64,000 nt of DNA from Burkholderia sp. Ax-1719 (GCF_011753055.1 NZ_VWWJ01000020.1:62001-126000), one strand, 5' to 3'. Positions 1 to 8,696 are shown, counted from the stretch's first letter. Notes: generated from the sequence alone by a model not told the origin. Made by a program: numbers and translations.

Positions 1-525
1 GGTAACACTGCGCTCAATACGCTGAATGGCCAACTGCCGACGCTCAACGCACCTATCAACAATACGAACTGGCAGCAGTACATGTCGCCAGCGTATAACT
101 TCCAGCTTCAGCAGGGTGATCAGGCCATCCAGAACAGTGCCGCCGCGACCGATGGCGCGCTTTCGGGTGCCGCGATGAAGGGGTTGATCAACTACAACCA
201 GAACATGGCGGGCACTGCGTTCCAGAACGCCTTCAACGATTACCAGACGCAGAACTCGAACATCTATAGCCGTCTCTCCAACCTCGCGAATCTCGGCGAG
301 AGCGCCGCGGCTGGTGTCGGTCAGGCGGCCACGGCGACCGGCGCGAATGTCGCGAACACCATCACGGCGGCGGGCAACGCGCAGGCTGCGGGCACCGTGG
401 GTACCGCCAATGCCGTCACGGGTGCCGTGAATAACGGCCTGGGCTACTACATGCTCAATAACCTCGCTGGAAGTGGTTCAACCGCAGATTACGGCGTTCC
501 GGGTTGGACGCCGGCAGGGAGCTAA
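1..525 (+). CDS. Phage virion/DNA-ejection protein, C-terminal part (partial at window edge)
   Basis: The frame is open from base 1 without a start, so this is the last 174 residues of a longer protein. It is rich in Ala, Gly, Asn and Gln, with repeated helical blocks such as ESAAAGVGQAATATGANVAN, and has no cysteine. This composition, plus its place immediately before two further virion genes of the same style, fits the first of three ejection proteins of P22-like podoviruses (gp7 class, often annotated DNA transfer protein). The stop lies 2 bases before the next ATG, so the two are translationally coupled. The family call is by composition and context, not by a diagnostic motif. Confidence 0.6.
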   Translation, partial: GNTALNTLNGQLPTLNAPINNTNWQQYMSPAYNFQLQQGDQAIQNSAAATDGALSGAAMKGLINYNQNMAGTAFQNAFNDYQTQNSNIYSRLSNLANLGESAAAGVGQAATATGANVANTITAAGNAQAAGTVGTANAVTGAVNNGLGYYMLNNLAGSGSTADYGVPGWTPAGS

Positions 526-527
526 AT

Positions 528-2063
528 ATGCCGATTGATCCGAGCATTCCGCTGCAGGTGCAGCAATCTAGCCCGTTTGCGTCGATGAATCAGGCGACGC
601 AGGCGCTGTCGTCGCTCGCGCAGATGAAGAACATCCAGCAGCAGGGGCAGATGTTCCAGGCTGAGACCCAGAACCTGAGCAACCAGGCCGAGACGTCCAC
701 TCAGGAAAACAACGAGTGGCGCAGCTATGCGAACCTCCTGAATAACGATCCGCAGCATCAAATCCATGATCCTTCGACCGGGCTTCTCGACCCGACTAGA
801 GCGCAATCGTGGATGCAGAACAATATGCCGCTGACTGGCGCGAAATTCGGCGACGACCTGATTAACCATGTGAATTTGGTCAATACGTGGCGCTCGAACG
901 TGGCCGCGACTAGCGATGTTGACCGCTCACGAATCGCATCGACAGTGGGGTCGTTTCTTGGCCCGAATGGTCTGACTGGTACGCCACAAGAAATCGGCAA
1001 TGCACTGAACACGCTGCGTGGCCAACTTGCATCGGATGGCGGACAGGCGACGATGGGCATGGTGATGCAGGGCCTGAGAAATTTGCAGGGTAACCCGCAA
1101 GGTATGTTCAATTTTCTCGGTCAAGTCTCGCGAGCGGCCACGCCGGCACCGACTCAGGCCGCGGCGCGCCAAGGCGCGACCTCGTTCGTGAACAATGGCG
1201 CTCAGACGATGCCTGTGGCGAACACGGGCGATTTCGGTCAGCAGCCTGGCACCATTACTGGCCCTGGAATCAATAATCAGATTTCTCCGAGCGAACGCCA
1301 AACGGCTGGTACCAATCCTCTCACCGGTGGCCCGACGGTTACCAGCAAAGATGCCAATGGCAATATCACTGGCGTGACAAATGCACCCACCCAAGGCGTT
1401 TATGTGCCGATGCCCGGAGATACGGAGGCAAAAGCTCAGCTTTCTGCTGAGCGTGAGAGTGCGCGCAATGCCGCCGCCGGCGCAGGCGTCCAACACGAGA
1501 ATAATCGTCTGGTGATGAGCAACATCGATAACGTCGGCGCAACTGGGCCAGCCGGCCAGTCTTTCCGAAATATCGCCAGTGCGCTTGGTTTCCGAGCTGG
1601 TGATGCCACGGATTCTGCGACTGCATATGACATGGTCGGTAAAGCCCTTGAGCGCTCGGCATTGCAGGCTGCGCAGTCCATGGGGCCGCAGACTAATGCC
1701 GGGCTGCAGGCGCAAGTGGCGGCAAATGGATCGACCGCCTACACGCCGCAAGCGATCAAGAACATCACGCGTCTGAACGATGCGCTTACCTCTGGTTCGG
1801 AATCTTATTCGCCTGGCCTTGAGCGAGCCATTGCGGCCAATCCTTCGGCTGGCGTTTTCGCGAAGCGACAGTTCGACGAAGCTTGGGGTGCGAACTTCGA
1901 TCCGCGCATCTACGAGATGTACAACGCCGCCAAGGCTGGCGATACGGCGACCGTAAATTCGATCGTCAGCGGTCTGGGCGGCAAGAACTCGGCGCAATTC
2001 AAGGCGCTGATGGGTAAGGCCGCGAATCTCCAGCAACTCACGAACACGGGCGGAATCCAGTAA
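528..2063 (+). CDS. Phage virion protein, probable second DNA-ejection protein
   Basis: A protein of 511 residues, starting MPIDPSIPLQ. The ATG at 528 is preferred over the upstream in-frame TTG because GGGAG lies just ahead and the TTG is inside the previous gene. The first 60 residues are Gln/Ala/Ser-rich and probably coiled coil; the middle is Gly/Thr/Asn-rich and the last 150 residues are helical. No enzymatic motif, no signal peptide. It sits between an Ala/Gly-rich virion protein and a virion transglycosylase, so a gp20-like pilot/ejection role is inferred. It overlaps the next gene by one base (TAATG). Confidence 0.6.
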   Translation: MPIDPSIPLQVQQSSPFASMNQATQALSSLAQMKNIQQQGQMFQAETQNLSNQAETSTQENNEWRSYANLLNNDPQHQIHDPSTGLLDPTRAQSWMQNNMPLTGAKFGDDLINHVNLVNTWRSNVAATSDVDRSRIASTVGSFLGPNGLTGTPQEIGNALNTLRGQLASDGGQATMGMVMQGLRNLQGNPQGMFNFLGQVSRAATPAPTQAAARQGATSFVNNGAQTMPVANTGDFGQQPGTITGPGINNQISPSERQTAGTNPLTGGPTVTSKDANGNITGVTNAPTQGVYVPMPGDTEAKAQLSAERESARNAAAGAGVQHENNRLVMSNIDNVGATGPAGQSFRNIASALGFRAGDATDSATAYDMVGKALERSALQAAQSMGPQTNAGLQAQVAANGSTAYTPQAIKNITRLNDALTSGSESYSPGLERAIAANPSAGVFAKRQFDEAWGANFDPRIYEMYNAAKAGDTATVNSIVSGLGGKNSAQFKALMGKAANLQQLTNTGGIQ

Positions 2064-4651
2064 TGGACGATCTCCTCGCTACGCTGTCGCAGGCAACGGG
2101 CGCGAAGATTCAGCAGCCCGCGCAGTCCGCGGGGCTTGGCGCGTTCGATCCCACGAAGAGCTATGGCACGCCGCCGCAGATGCTGGACAACCTTTCGAAT
2201 CAGGAGAGCAGCGGCGGCAAGAACCTCGTGAACCCCACGACGGGCGCCATGGGCCCGAACCAGTTCACGCCTTCGACGCTCGCTAGCCTCCGTCAGCAGG
2301 GCGTTAAATTCGATCCGTTTGACCCTCAGCAATCTCGTGCCGCCGCCGACTGGTATATCCAGAAGCTTCGCTCTCAGAACGGCGGCAGCTACGATGCCGC
2401 GCTGAAGGCCTATGGCGGCTTCGTGCATGCCGACCCGACGACGTACATCGACCACGTCAAGAATGGCGTGCCGGGCTTTCAGGGCGCTCCGGCGCCGACG
2501 ACGCCCGGTCAGTCATACTCCGGCCAGCAGGCTAGCGGATATTCGGGCCCGACGTCCGACCTGATGGACACGCTGCAATCTGCGGTCAGCGCGCCCGCGC
2601 AGGCACCGAAGGCAAGCACGCAACCTCAGGGAGCGCCGCAGCCGCAGGCTCAGCCGGAGAGCAGCTTCCTCGGTGGCCTTGGCCACGCGGCGGCCGGTCT
2701 CGCTGATTCGGTTCTCGCTGTGCCCGGGCAGGCCGTCCAGGCTGTCGACTATGCCGCGCGCCGCGCGCTCCAGCAAACTCCGCAGCAGGCGGAGCAGGCA
2801 TCGCAGAACGACTTCGGCGGCTCACAGCATCTGATCGGCAACGCGCTGGGCATCACGAACACCGCCGGCTATCAAGGCGAGGCCTCACAGAAGCTGTCAC
2901 AGCTGGCGGGCAATGTCATGGGTAAGGGCGCGCAAGCCGTATCGAGCGCCACAGGCGGCGCGGTGTCGCCGCAAGATGCGGGCAACATGTTGAGTTCGCT
3001 CGCCATGCTCGCGCCTGGCGCGATCAAGGGTGCTGCGCCGATCGCGCGCGATGCCGCGCTTGCTACGGCAGCGGATGATGCGAGCGTGCGCGCAGCCCCT
3101 CCTGCTGCGCCGAGTGGCCCTGCGATGCAGCCCCGCACAGTCGTTGGCGGGGGCGCAGCCTCGACGAACCTGAACCCTTATCCGGTTTTGAGCGGCGAAG
3201 ATGCAACGCGCGGGCCATTCCCTCAGGTCAAGCTTTCCCGCATGGCCGAAGATGCAACGCCCGCAGAACAGGCTGTCCGAGCAGGCATCGTCAACCAGGT
3301 CATGCCGGACGCCGGCAGTGTGCGAACTGGCGTCATCACCGGGAACGAAAACGCGCTGCGCGACGAGTATGGCGCGGCCAAATCGCCGGTCCAGACACCT
3401 GCGACGCAGGCGATGAAATCGCAGATCGCAAACGAGCAGCAGGCGCTGGCGGACTATGGCCAGCAGCGCGTTGACGCGACCGGCGCATCTTCCACGCTAC
3501 TGAATGACGAGCAGCGCGGTCGCGCGATCAACGACGCGATCTATGGCCCTGAAGACAGCCTGGTGTCGTACTTCCGAGACGCAAAAAACAGCGTCTATGA
3601 GCAGGCGCGTCAGACGGAAGGCGATAACCCGATCGGTACCGCCAATATCACGCGTCTGCTCAACGATCCGCAGTTCGCCGCCCGCGTCACCGGGCGCGGC
3701 AACCAGAACGTCGTGCGCGCTGCAAATCAGTTCATGGATCTGGCGCGCGACGGCGGCCTCGAAGATCCTGTGAGCGGCCAAATGTACCAGCCGAATAGCG
3801 TCGCGTCGCTGGACACGATTCGCAAGGCGCTCAACGGCATGTGGAACGAAAGCAACCAGCAGACGGTTGCCGAGCTCAATGCTGCGCTCGATCGCGATAT
3901 GGCCTCGGGCGAAGGCAACGATCTATATAAGCGCGGCGACCAGATCCACCAGGCTGAAAAGACGATTCTGGGCACCGCGGGTATTGGCACGATCCTCGGC
4001 GATTACGACGCCAATGGCGTCAAGGTCGGTACCGCGTTGGAGAACATCCCGGACAAGCTGAACAGCATGCCTACCGACCGCTGGCAGCATCTGCGCAATG
4101 TTCTCGACGATCTGTCGCGCGGGCAGATTCACGGCGCGCCTGATGGTATGCCACCGGTTCCCGACGAGGTCATGCAGGCAGCTGGGCAGGCGCGCAATGA
4201 GATGGATGGTGCGGCGGCGCGCGCAGTGCTGGAGGCGGGCACGACGAAGGCAGGTGTATGGAACCAGAATGCCGTCAACAAGGTGCTCAATTCGACGGTC
4301 GGGCAGAAGATCATCAGCAACTTCTCGCCTGAAGAGGTTCAGGCGTTCCACACGCTGAATTACGCCGGTCAGATCATGCCTGGCGTCCATCCTTATGAAG
4401 GTGCGGGCAATCAGCTCTCGCGCCTGACGAAACCAGGTTTTGTCGAGAGGTTCGCGCCGAATGCTGGCGCGTCTACGGGCGCGGCCATCGGTTCACACAT
4501 TCCAATCCCGGGCGCTGGATGGTTTGGCGCCGCCGCTGGCGAGCGCGTCGGCAGCAAGATTTCTGATCTTGCGCAAGGGAAGCGTTCCGAAGCGCAATAC
4601 CGCGCGATCACGGAAGAGATGCGCCGCAACTCGCAGTTGGGCAACCGATAG
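2063..4651 (+). CDS. Virion-associated lytic transglycosylase / internal (ejection) protein
   Basis: 862 residues. An SLT-type transglycosylase domain lies near the N terminus: catalytic Glu48 in SNQESSGG, the GAMGPNQFTPSTL segment (about 61-73) and the AALKAYGG helix further on match the motif order of the family. The rest (about 160-860) is Ala/Gln-rich and helical, ending in a Gly-rich membrane-prone stretch (GAAIGSHIPIPGAGWFGAAAG) and a charged tail. Such proteins are packaged in the capsid and cut peptidoglycan locally as DNA is injected (gp16-like position in P22 order). It is the last gene before a strong terminator. Confidence 0.8.
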   Translation: MDDLLATLSQATGAKIQQPAQSAGLGAFDPTKSYGTPPQMLDNLSNQESSGGKNLVNPTTGAMGPNQFTPSTLASLRQQGVKFDPFDPQQSRAAADWYIQKLRSQNGGSYDAALKAYGGFVHADPTTYIDHVKNGVPGFQGAPAPTTPGQSYSGQQASGYSGPTSDLMDTLQSAVSAPAQAPKASTQPQGAPQPQAQPESSFLGGLGHAAAGLADSVLAVPGQAVQAVDYAARRALQQTPQQAEQASQNDFGGSQHLIGNALGITNTAGYQGEASQKLSQLAGNVMGKGAQAVSSATGGAVSPQDAGNMLSSLAMLAPGAIKGAAPIARDAALATAADDASVRAAPPAAPSGPAMQPRTVVGGGAASTNLNPYPVLSGEDATRGPFPQVKLSRMAEDATPAEQAVRAGIVNQVMPDAGSVRTGVITGNENALRDEYGAAKSPVQTPATQAMKSQIANEQQALADYGQQRVDATGASSTLLNDEQRGRAINDAIYGPEDSLVSYFRDAKNSVYEQARQTEGDNPIGTANITRLLNDPQFAARVTGRGNQNVVRAANQFMDLARDGGLEDPVSGQMYQPNSVASLDTIRKALNGMWNESNQQTVAELNAALDRDMASGEGNDLYKRGDQIHQAEKTILGTAGIGTILGDYDANGVKVGTALENIPDKLNSMPTDRWQHLRNVLDDLSRGQIHGAPDGMPPVPDEVMQAAGQARNEMDGAAARAVLEAGTTKAGVWNQNAVNKVLNSTVGQKIISNFSPEEVQAFHTLNYAGQIMPGVHPYEGAGNQLSRLTKPGFVERFAPNAGASTGAAIGSHIPIPGAGWFGAAAGERVGSKISDLAQGKRSEAQYRAITEEMRRNSQLGNR

Positions 4652-4673
4652 ACCGCCTACCACGTTCACATTG

Positions 4674-4700
4674 AACCCGCCCTTGAGGCGGGTTTTTTAT
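4674..4700 (+). terminator. Rho-independent terminator after the ejection module
   Basis: Perfect 8-bp stem AACCCGCC / GGCGGGTT (4674-4681 with 4687-4694) with loop CTTGA, followed by TTTTAT. It separates the ejection genes from the tailspike; since both are late genes it probably attenuates rather than fully stops transcription. Confidence 0.85.
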
Positions 4701-4713
4701 TTGAGGTTCCGAA

Positions 4714-6435
4714 ATGAACGTTCAGCTTGCACCGTTACCGATGCAGCGGTTCTTCGACAACAACAACAACCCGCTGGCTGGCGGCCAGCTTTATACCTAT
4801 GAGGCTGGTACGACGACGCCTCAGGCCACCTATACGGATTCAACTGGCGTTACGGCCAACCCGAATCCCGTTGTCCTGAATGCGCGCGGCGAAGCATCGG
4901 TCTGGCTTACCTATGGGCAGGCCTATAAGTTCGTGCTCACGGATGCCTTTGGTAACACGATCTGGACGCAGGATCAAATTGGCGGCGCGGGCGGCGCATC
5001 GCTCAATCTCGTCGTTTCGAGCATCGCTAGCCTGCGCGCCCTCTCGAAGTTTGGCATAGCGACCGCTATCGCGACGGGCTATTACGCGTCTGGCGACGGT
5101 GGCGGCGGCATCTACTGGTTAAACACGAACGACACCACCAGTTCCGATAATGGCGGCACGATCATCGTCGCGAATGACGGCGGCCGCTGGTATTTGCAGC
5201 CACTCACGTTCGTCAAGGCTCGACAGTTCGGCGTCAAGGCGGATGGCTCCACTGACGACACCACGGCGCTGCTGAATGCAATTGCATGGGTTGGCATCAA
5301 GGGGGGCTATCTTGATTGCTCGGACTGCCAGGTAATGAAGGTGAGCCAGCCGGTCAATATCGGCAATGGCACCACCTCATCTGCGAGCACGATTAACCAC
5401 GTATATCTGATTGGCGTGGGTGGTCTGAGCCCATTCGCGACGATCGATCAAGGCACAACGCTGAAATGGGCTGGCGCATCAGGGGCGACGGTGGCGCAGT
5501 TCCTTGGTGCGATGAACGGTGGTGGCCTGCTGGGTGGCTGGACTATCGATGGTAATGGCTTGGCGGCCAAGGGTTTGATCGTCAACCATTTGAGTGGTGG
5601 CCGCTTCGACAGCCTGACCATCAAGGGCTGCTCTGCGATCTATCTGACGCTCACGGCACAAACGAATCCTGACACCATCGGTGGCTGCCGTAACAACCGA
5701 TTCGGCACCTACACCACCGACACGATCGAGAGCGGCGCGACGGGGATGTTGATCGACGGCCCTACTGCGATCACGAGCATTCTGCAGAACACCTTCGAGG
5801 TCGTCGATATCCCCATCAGTGGCACTGGCGCTATCGGCATCCAGCTCGGCTACTGCGACTTCAATATTTTCGGAACTGTCGATATCAGCCGTCAGTCGAC
5901 TCTCTCCACTTCCGTGGGTCTGCTGCTTGTCGGATCGGGGCCATCTGGCAACCAGATTTTCCCGAGCATGAACAAGTTTCAGTGTCTCGCGGCGGGCTGC
6001 GGTATCACCTCGAACACCACGAATGGTCGCCCTTACGGGAACACCATCGATATCTACGACCTCGCGGATTCGGATGGTGGCGTTCCTTCGGCCACGGGAG
6101 TGCTCGGCTATGCGCCGAACGTTCTGCCCGCGTCGGGTCTTGGCGTGCGCGTGATGCGCTTCGGGTACATCAATCCCGGATGGACTACGACGACGCCAGC
6201 CGTTCCGACTTCCACTGGCTCTGGCGGGAAGGTAACTAATTCCAACTCCTACACGGTTGTCGTGTACCAGGAAACGAGTTCGGGGAATCCATCAGGACAA
6301 CACATCATCGACGGTCAGGGAACGGATAACGCCATCACCGCCGTCACGCCGATGTTCTTGTTGGGCCCGGGCGAAGCGGTCTATTACACCGGCACCTTGC
6401 CTGTGTCGTGGTCGTGGTTTGGGCTGTGCGACTGA
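4714..6435 (+). CDS. Phage tailspike with pectate-lyase-type beta-helix
   Basis: 573 residues. Residues 1-105 resemble the particle-binding N-terminal domain of podovirus tailspikes (PLPMQRFFDNNNNPLAGGQL, YTYEAGTTTP, NARGEASVWL). A spacer follows, then the pectate-lyase superfamily entry motif ARQFGVKADGSTDDTTALLN near residue 170, and Gly/Asn/Thr-rich repeats typical of a right-handed parallel beta-helix to about 480. The C-terminal 90 residues would form the trimerisation/tip part. Its role would be receptor recognition and probably cleavage of a surface polysaccharide; the substrate cannot be read from sequence. GAGGT precedes the ATG. Confidence 0.8.
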   Translation: MNVQLAPLPMQRFFDNNNNPLAGGQLYTYEAGTTTPQATYTDSTGVTANPNPVVLNARGEASVWLTYGQAYKFVLTDAFGNTIWTQDQIGGAGGASLNLVVSSIASLRALSKFGIATAIATGYYASGDGGGGIYWLNTNDTTSSDNGGTIIVANDGGRWYLQPLTFVKARQFGVKADGSTDDTTALLNAIAWVGIKGGYLDCSDCQVMKVSQPVNIGNGTTSSASTINHVYLIGVGGLSPFATIDQGTTLKWAGASGATVAQFLGAMNGGGLLGGWTIDGNGLAAKGLIVNHLSGGRFDSLTIKGCSAIYLTLTAQTNPDTIGGCRNNRFGTYTTDTIESGATGMLIDGPTAITSILQNTFEVVDIPISGTGAIGIQLGYCDFNIFGTVDISRQSTLSTSVGLLLVGSGPSGNQIFPSMNKFQCLAAGCGITSNTTNGRPYGNTIDIYDLADSDGGVPSATGVLGYAPNVLPASGLGVRVMRFGYINPGWTTTTPAVPTSTGSGGKVTNSNSYTVVVYQETSSGNPSGQHIIDGQGTDNAITAVTPMFLLGPGEAVYYTGTLPVSWSWFGLCD

Positions 6436-6467
6436 CCATGAACAATCAACTCAAAACGAGGGAAAGA

Positions 6468-6650
6468 ATGGAAAAAATCGGGGAAATCGTATGGGGTGGG
6501 GTCAAGGCGTCGCCCGGCGTGATGGCCACGCTCTGGCTTCGGCTGGTAAATCACGATGCGGCGTGGTGGGTATCGATGCTCACGATGGCTTACATCGTTT
6601 CGCAATTGATCTGGGGATGGTCGAAGTTTTTCGGAAAAAAGACATCGTGA
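6468..6650 (+). CDS. Small phage membrane protein, holin-like
   Basis: 60 residues, MEKIGEIVWGG..., with one strong hydrophobic segment (WWVSMLTMAYIVSQLIWGW) and a basic C terminus (KFFGKKTS). The ATG at 6468 has a good ribosome site (GAGGG, 6-7 bases ahead); an in-frame ATG at 6438 would add ten polar residues and has none. It is the first gene of the lysis cassette and its stop overlaps the next start (GTGA). Holin or antiholin is inferred from size, topology and position. It could also be an accessory membrane protein, because a second holin candidate follows directly. Confidence 0.6.
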   Translation: MEKIGEIVWGGVKASPGVMATLWLRLVNHDAAWWVSMLTMAYIVSQLIWGWSKFFGKKTS

Positions 6651-6913
6651 AAATCAAACTCGTAGACGATTGGAAAGAGGCCTGGAAGTGGAGCGAGATG
6701 CGATTGATGGCGGCCGGCGCAGCGGTGCTTGTGGCTGTGCCACATCTCTTCGGCATCCTGGCCGACAACTGGCCAAGCATCGCGCCATGGGTGATGACCT
6801 TCTTCCCGAAGGCCCCCGCGACGATCGTGCCGGTGATCGGCGTGGCCATCACCATGATCGCGCGCGTTCTGGAGATCAGCGCGAAGGGAGGTGCGGATGC
6901 GAACGCTCAGTGA
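6647..6913 (+). CDS. Phage holin (VDDW-type small membrane protein)
   Basis: 88 residues beginning at a GTG that overlaps the preceding stop. It starts VKIKLVDDWKEAWKWSEMRLM, the N-terminal pattern common to a family of holin-like proteins in Burkholderia/enterobacterial phages, then two hydrophobic segments (about 18-37 and 57-75) and a short polar end. Topology and position right before the endolysin support a pore-forming holin that times lysis. No other in-frame start fits the VDDW start so well. It overlaps the endolysin gene by 17 bases. Confidence 0.7.
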   Translation: MKIKLVDDWKEAWKWSEMRLMAAGAAVLVAVPHLFGILADNWPSIAPWVMTFFPKAPATIVPVIGVAITMIARVLEISAKGGADANAQ

Positions 6914-7586
6914 CCTCTTCGCCGCGATCCTTGCGCTTTTCCGCCGTGCGCCAGCGCCGTCGCTTTCGCCAAGTAGTGTTCCGGGCGCTGCGCCGAAGCC
7001 TGCAACCGCCGCGCCGGCGCCTGTCGTCGCTCCTGTGGTTCCGGTTCCTGTAGCGCCCTCGGTCCCGGTGGAAAAACCGGAAGTCGCACCGGTCAGCGCC
7101 GCTCCTGCGCTGGTGACGGACTTCAGCACGCCAGCGGCTTTCATCGCTGCTATCTCGCCAGCCGCGCAGGCATGCGCGCGCCGCTGCGGCGTTCCGGCTA
7201 GCGTGACCGTCGCGCAGGCCGCGCTGGAGTCGAGCTGGGGCAAGCGCGCGCCGGGCATGAACCTATTCGGCATCAAGGCCGATTCGTCGTGGCAGGGCGC
7301 GGTGACGGCGCAGGTCACGCACGAGGTGGTCGACGGCAAGTCGATCGAGATCACCGCGCGCTTTCGCGCCTACAGCAACTGGCAGGGCAGCATCGACGAT
7401 CACGCCGCGTTCCTCACCGGCAATCCGCGCTACAAGCCGGCGTTCGCGTTTAAGGACGGCCCGGGCTTCGCGCGCGCCATCGCGAAGGCTGGCTACGCAA
7501 CCGATCCGCTCTACGCCGACAAGCTGATCGCCATCATGAGCACGCGCGGGTTGGGCGCGCTCGACCATCCGGAGCCGCAAGCATGA
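6897..7586 (+). CDS. Endolysin, GH73 glucosaminidase (FlgJ-like)
   Basis: 229 residues. A hydrophobic N-terminal segment (LSDLFAAILALF) may be a signal-arrest/anchor sequence; residues about 20-75 are a Pro/Ala/Val linker. The catalytic domain runs from about 80 to the end: QAALESSWG with the catalytic Glu, NLFGIKA, the FRAYSNWQGSIDDHAAFL block and a GYATDPLYADKLIAIM end, all GH73/FlgJ-type. It would cleave the beta-1,4 GlcNAc bond of peptidoglycan. The ATG at 6897 lies 5 bases after AGGGAGG. It overlaps Rz by ATGA coupling. With the SLT protein this gives the phage two muralytic enzymes, one for entry and one for exit. Confidence 0.85.
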   Translation: MRTLSDLFAAILALFRRAPAPSLSPSSVPGAAPKPATAAPAPVVAPVVPVPVAPSVPVEKPEVAPVSAAPALVTDFSTPAAFIAAISPAAQACARRCGVPASVTVAQAALESSWGKRAPGMNLFGIKADSSWQGAVTAQVTHEVVDGKSIEITARFRAYSNWQGSIDDHAAFLTGNPRYKPAFAFKDGPGFARAIAKAGYATDPLYADKLIAIMSTRGLGALDHPEPQA

Positions 7587-7882
7587 CAATCATCGCAACC
7601 TTCCTCGCCGCGCACCTCGCGGCCATCATCCCCTGGCTTATTGGCGGCGCTGGCGTGCTGTTCGGTCTGTTCCGTCACCAGCAGGCCAAGACAGCCACCG
7701 CCAAGGCCGCCGCGACCGTCGCGCAGGCACAGGCCTCGGTTGCCACCAGCAACGCCACGGCGGCCATTGCAGGCCAGCAGGCGGTAGCGAATGCAGAGCA
7801 GGCCAGCCAGCAGGCAGCGGCCATCCCCGATGCCAACCTCGACGCGGAGCTCCAGAAGCTCGGCGCGCTCCGGAATGATTGA
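7583..7882 (+). CDS. Rz-like inner-membrane spanin
   Basis: 99 residues. One N-terminal transmembrane segment (FLAAHLAAIIPWLIGGAGVLFGLF) is followed by an Ala/Gln/Thr-rich periplasmic helix that is probably coiled coil, as expected of an i-spanin. It overlaps the endolysin (ATGA) and is followed within 2 bases by a small lipoprotein gene, the standard Rz/Rz1 order. It would bridge to Rz1 and fuse inner and outer membranes at the end of lysis. Confidence 0.75.
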   Translation: MTIIATFLAAHLAAIIPWLIGGAGVLFGLFRHQQAKTATAKAAATVAQAQASVATSNATAAIAGQQAVANAEQASQQAAAIPDANLDAELQKLGALRND

Positions 7883-7884
7883 CC

Positions 7885-8094
7885 ATGCGCATCCTGATTC
7901 TGCTCACCCTCATCGCGGCGCTCGCTGGCTGCGCGCACGACTGCCCCGCGCCGGCCGCGCCGCGTATCATCGACACGTCCTGTTCGTGGCTCTCGCCCAT
8001 GACCGCGTCGAGCGCGGACACGCCCGAAACGAAACGCGAGGTAATCGCCTACGAGGCCGCGCGCCAGAAAAACTGCGGGGGCACTCCCAAATGA
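7885..8094 (+). CDS. Rz1-like outer-membrane lipoprotein spanin
   Basis: 69 residues, MRILILLTLIAALAGC with a lipobox (LAGC, Cys16) and signal peptidase II logic. The mature part has a CSWLSP block and a closing NCGGTP, a pattern seen in o-spanins of podoviruses. It is separate from, not nested in, the Rz gene. Its stop overlaps the next ATG (ATGA). An upstream in-frame TTG at 7879 would add two residues and is less likely. Confidence 0.75.
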   Translation: MRILILLTLIAALAGCAHDCPAPAAPRIIDTSCSWLSPMTASSADTPETKREVIAYEAARQKNCGGTPK

Positions 8095-8330
8095 CGAAGG
8101 TCGGACGCTACTTCCTGAATTTCGCGCTGCTGCTCGACCAGGCCGTGAACACGGTTTGCGGCGGCAGCCCGAACGAGACGATCAGCGAGCGCGCGGCCAA
8201 GGCGCGCGATGCGGGCCGCGAATGGGGATGCGTGCTCTGTAGGTTCCTCGACTGGATCAATCCAGGCCACTGCGACAACGCATTGACGTCGACGATTGGC
8301 GACGATGCAGTGATACCGGACGGGGAGTAG
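8091..8330 (+). CDS. Small conserved phage protein, function unknown
   Basis: 79 residues, MTKVGRYFLNFALLLDQAVN..., ATGA-coupled to Rz1. It has three Cys (CGG near 26, CVLC near 51, HC near 64) and the pattern ETISERAAKA...WGCVLCRFLDWINPGHC, which I recall from unannotated proteins at the end of lysis cassettes in other phages. No signal peptide or membrane segment is evident. The Cys/His set (C-x2-C ... H-C) could bind a metal. Function is not known. Confidence 0.7.
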   Translation: MTKVGRYFLNFALLLDQAVNTVCGGSPNETISERAAKARDAGREWGCVLCRFLDWINPGHCDNALTSTIGDDAVIPDGE

Positions 8331-8408
8331 GGCGCTCGATCGCCGGGCGCCCAAAGCTATGTGCGGCGCTTTACTTGCCGAGGCCGCAGTTAGGGGCTGG
8401 CGGCCCGC

Positions 8409-8696
8409 TCAGATTCCCGGGCTGCATGTCTTCGCAAGCGCCCGCGCGGCGGCATCCAGCATCTGCTGGTTCAAATCCCACGCCAACTGACATGCTGACG
8501 CGCGATGCGCCGGCAATATCTCCTCATCTGCAGCCGTATGTGTGATCAGCGCGAGCAGGGCGCCCAACTGCGCGCCCTTGTGCAGGACGCTATCGAAGGC
8601 GTCGCTGATTACTCGGCTGGCGACCTCTTGCGGGTCTCTCTCAGATCCTTCCTGCGCATGGGTACTCCCAGCGCACGCACGGCACTTCCCATTCAT
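8409..8696 (-). CDS. Small hypothetical protein (possible phage moron)
   Basis: 95 residues if started at the ATG at 8696 (MNGKCRACAG...). The body (AFDSVLHKGAQLGALLALITHTAADEEILPAHRASACQLAWDLNQQMLDAAARAL) is amphipathic helical and resembles, weakly, small DUF3077-type proteins of prophages and pseudomonads. It lies alone on the minus strand between lysis genes and an Arc-like regulator, the usual place of a moron gene. The ribosome site is poor (GAGAG about 10 bases ahead), and longer in-frame starts exist up to 8813, so both reality and start are uncertain. Confidence 0.45.
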   Translation of the reverse strand: MNGKCRACAGSTHAQEGSERDPQEVASRVISDAFDSVLHKGAQLGALLALITHTAADEEILPAHRASACQLAWDLNQQMLDAAARALAKTCSPGI

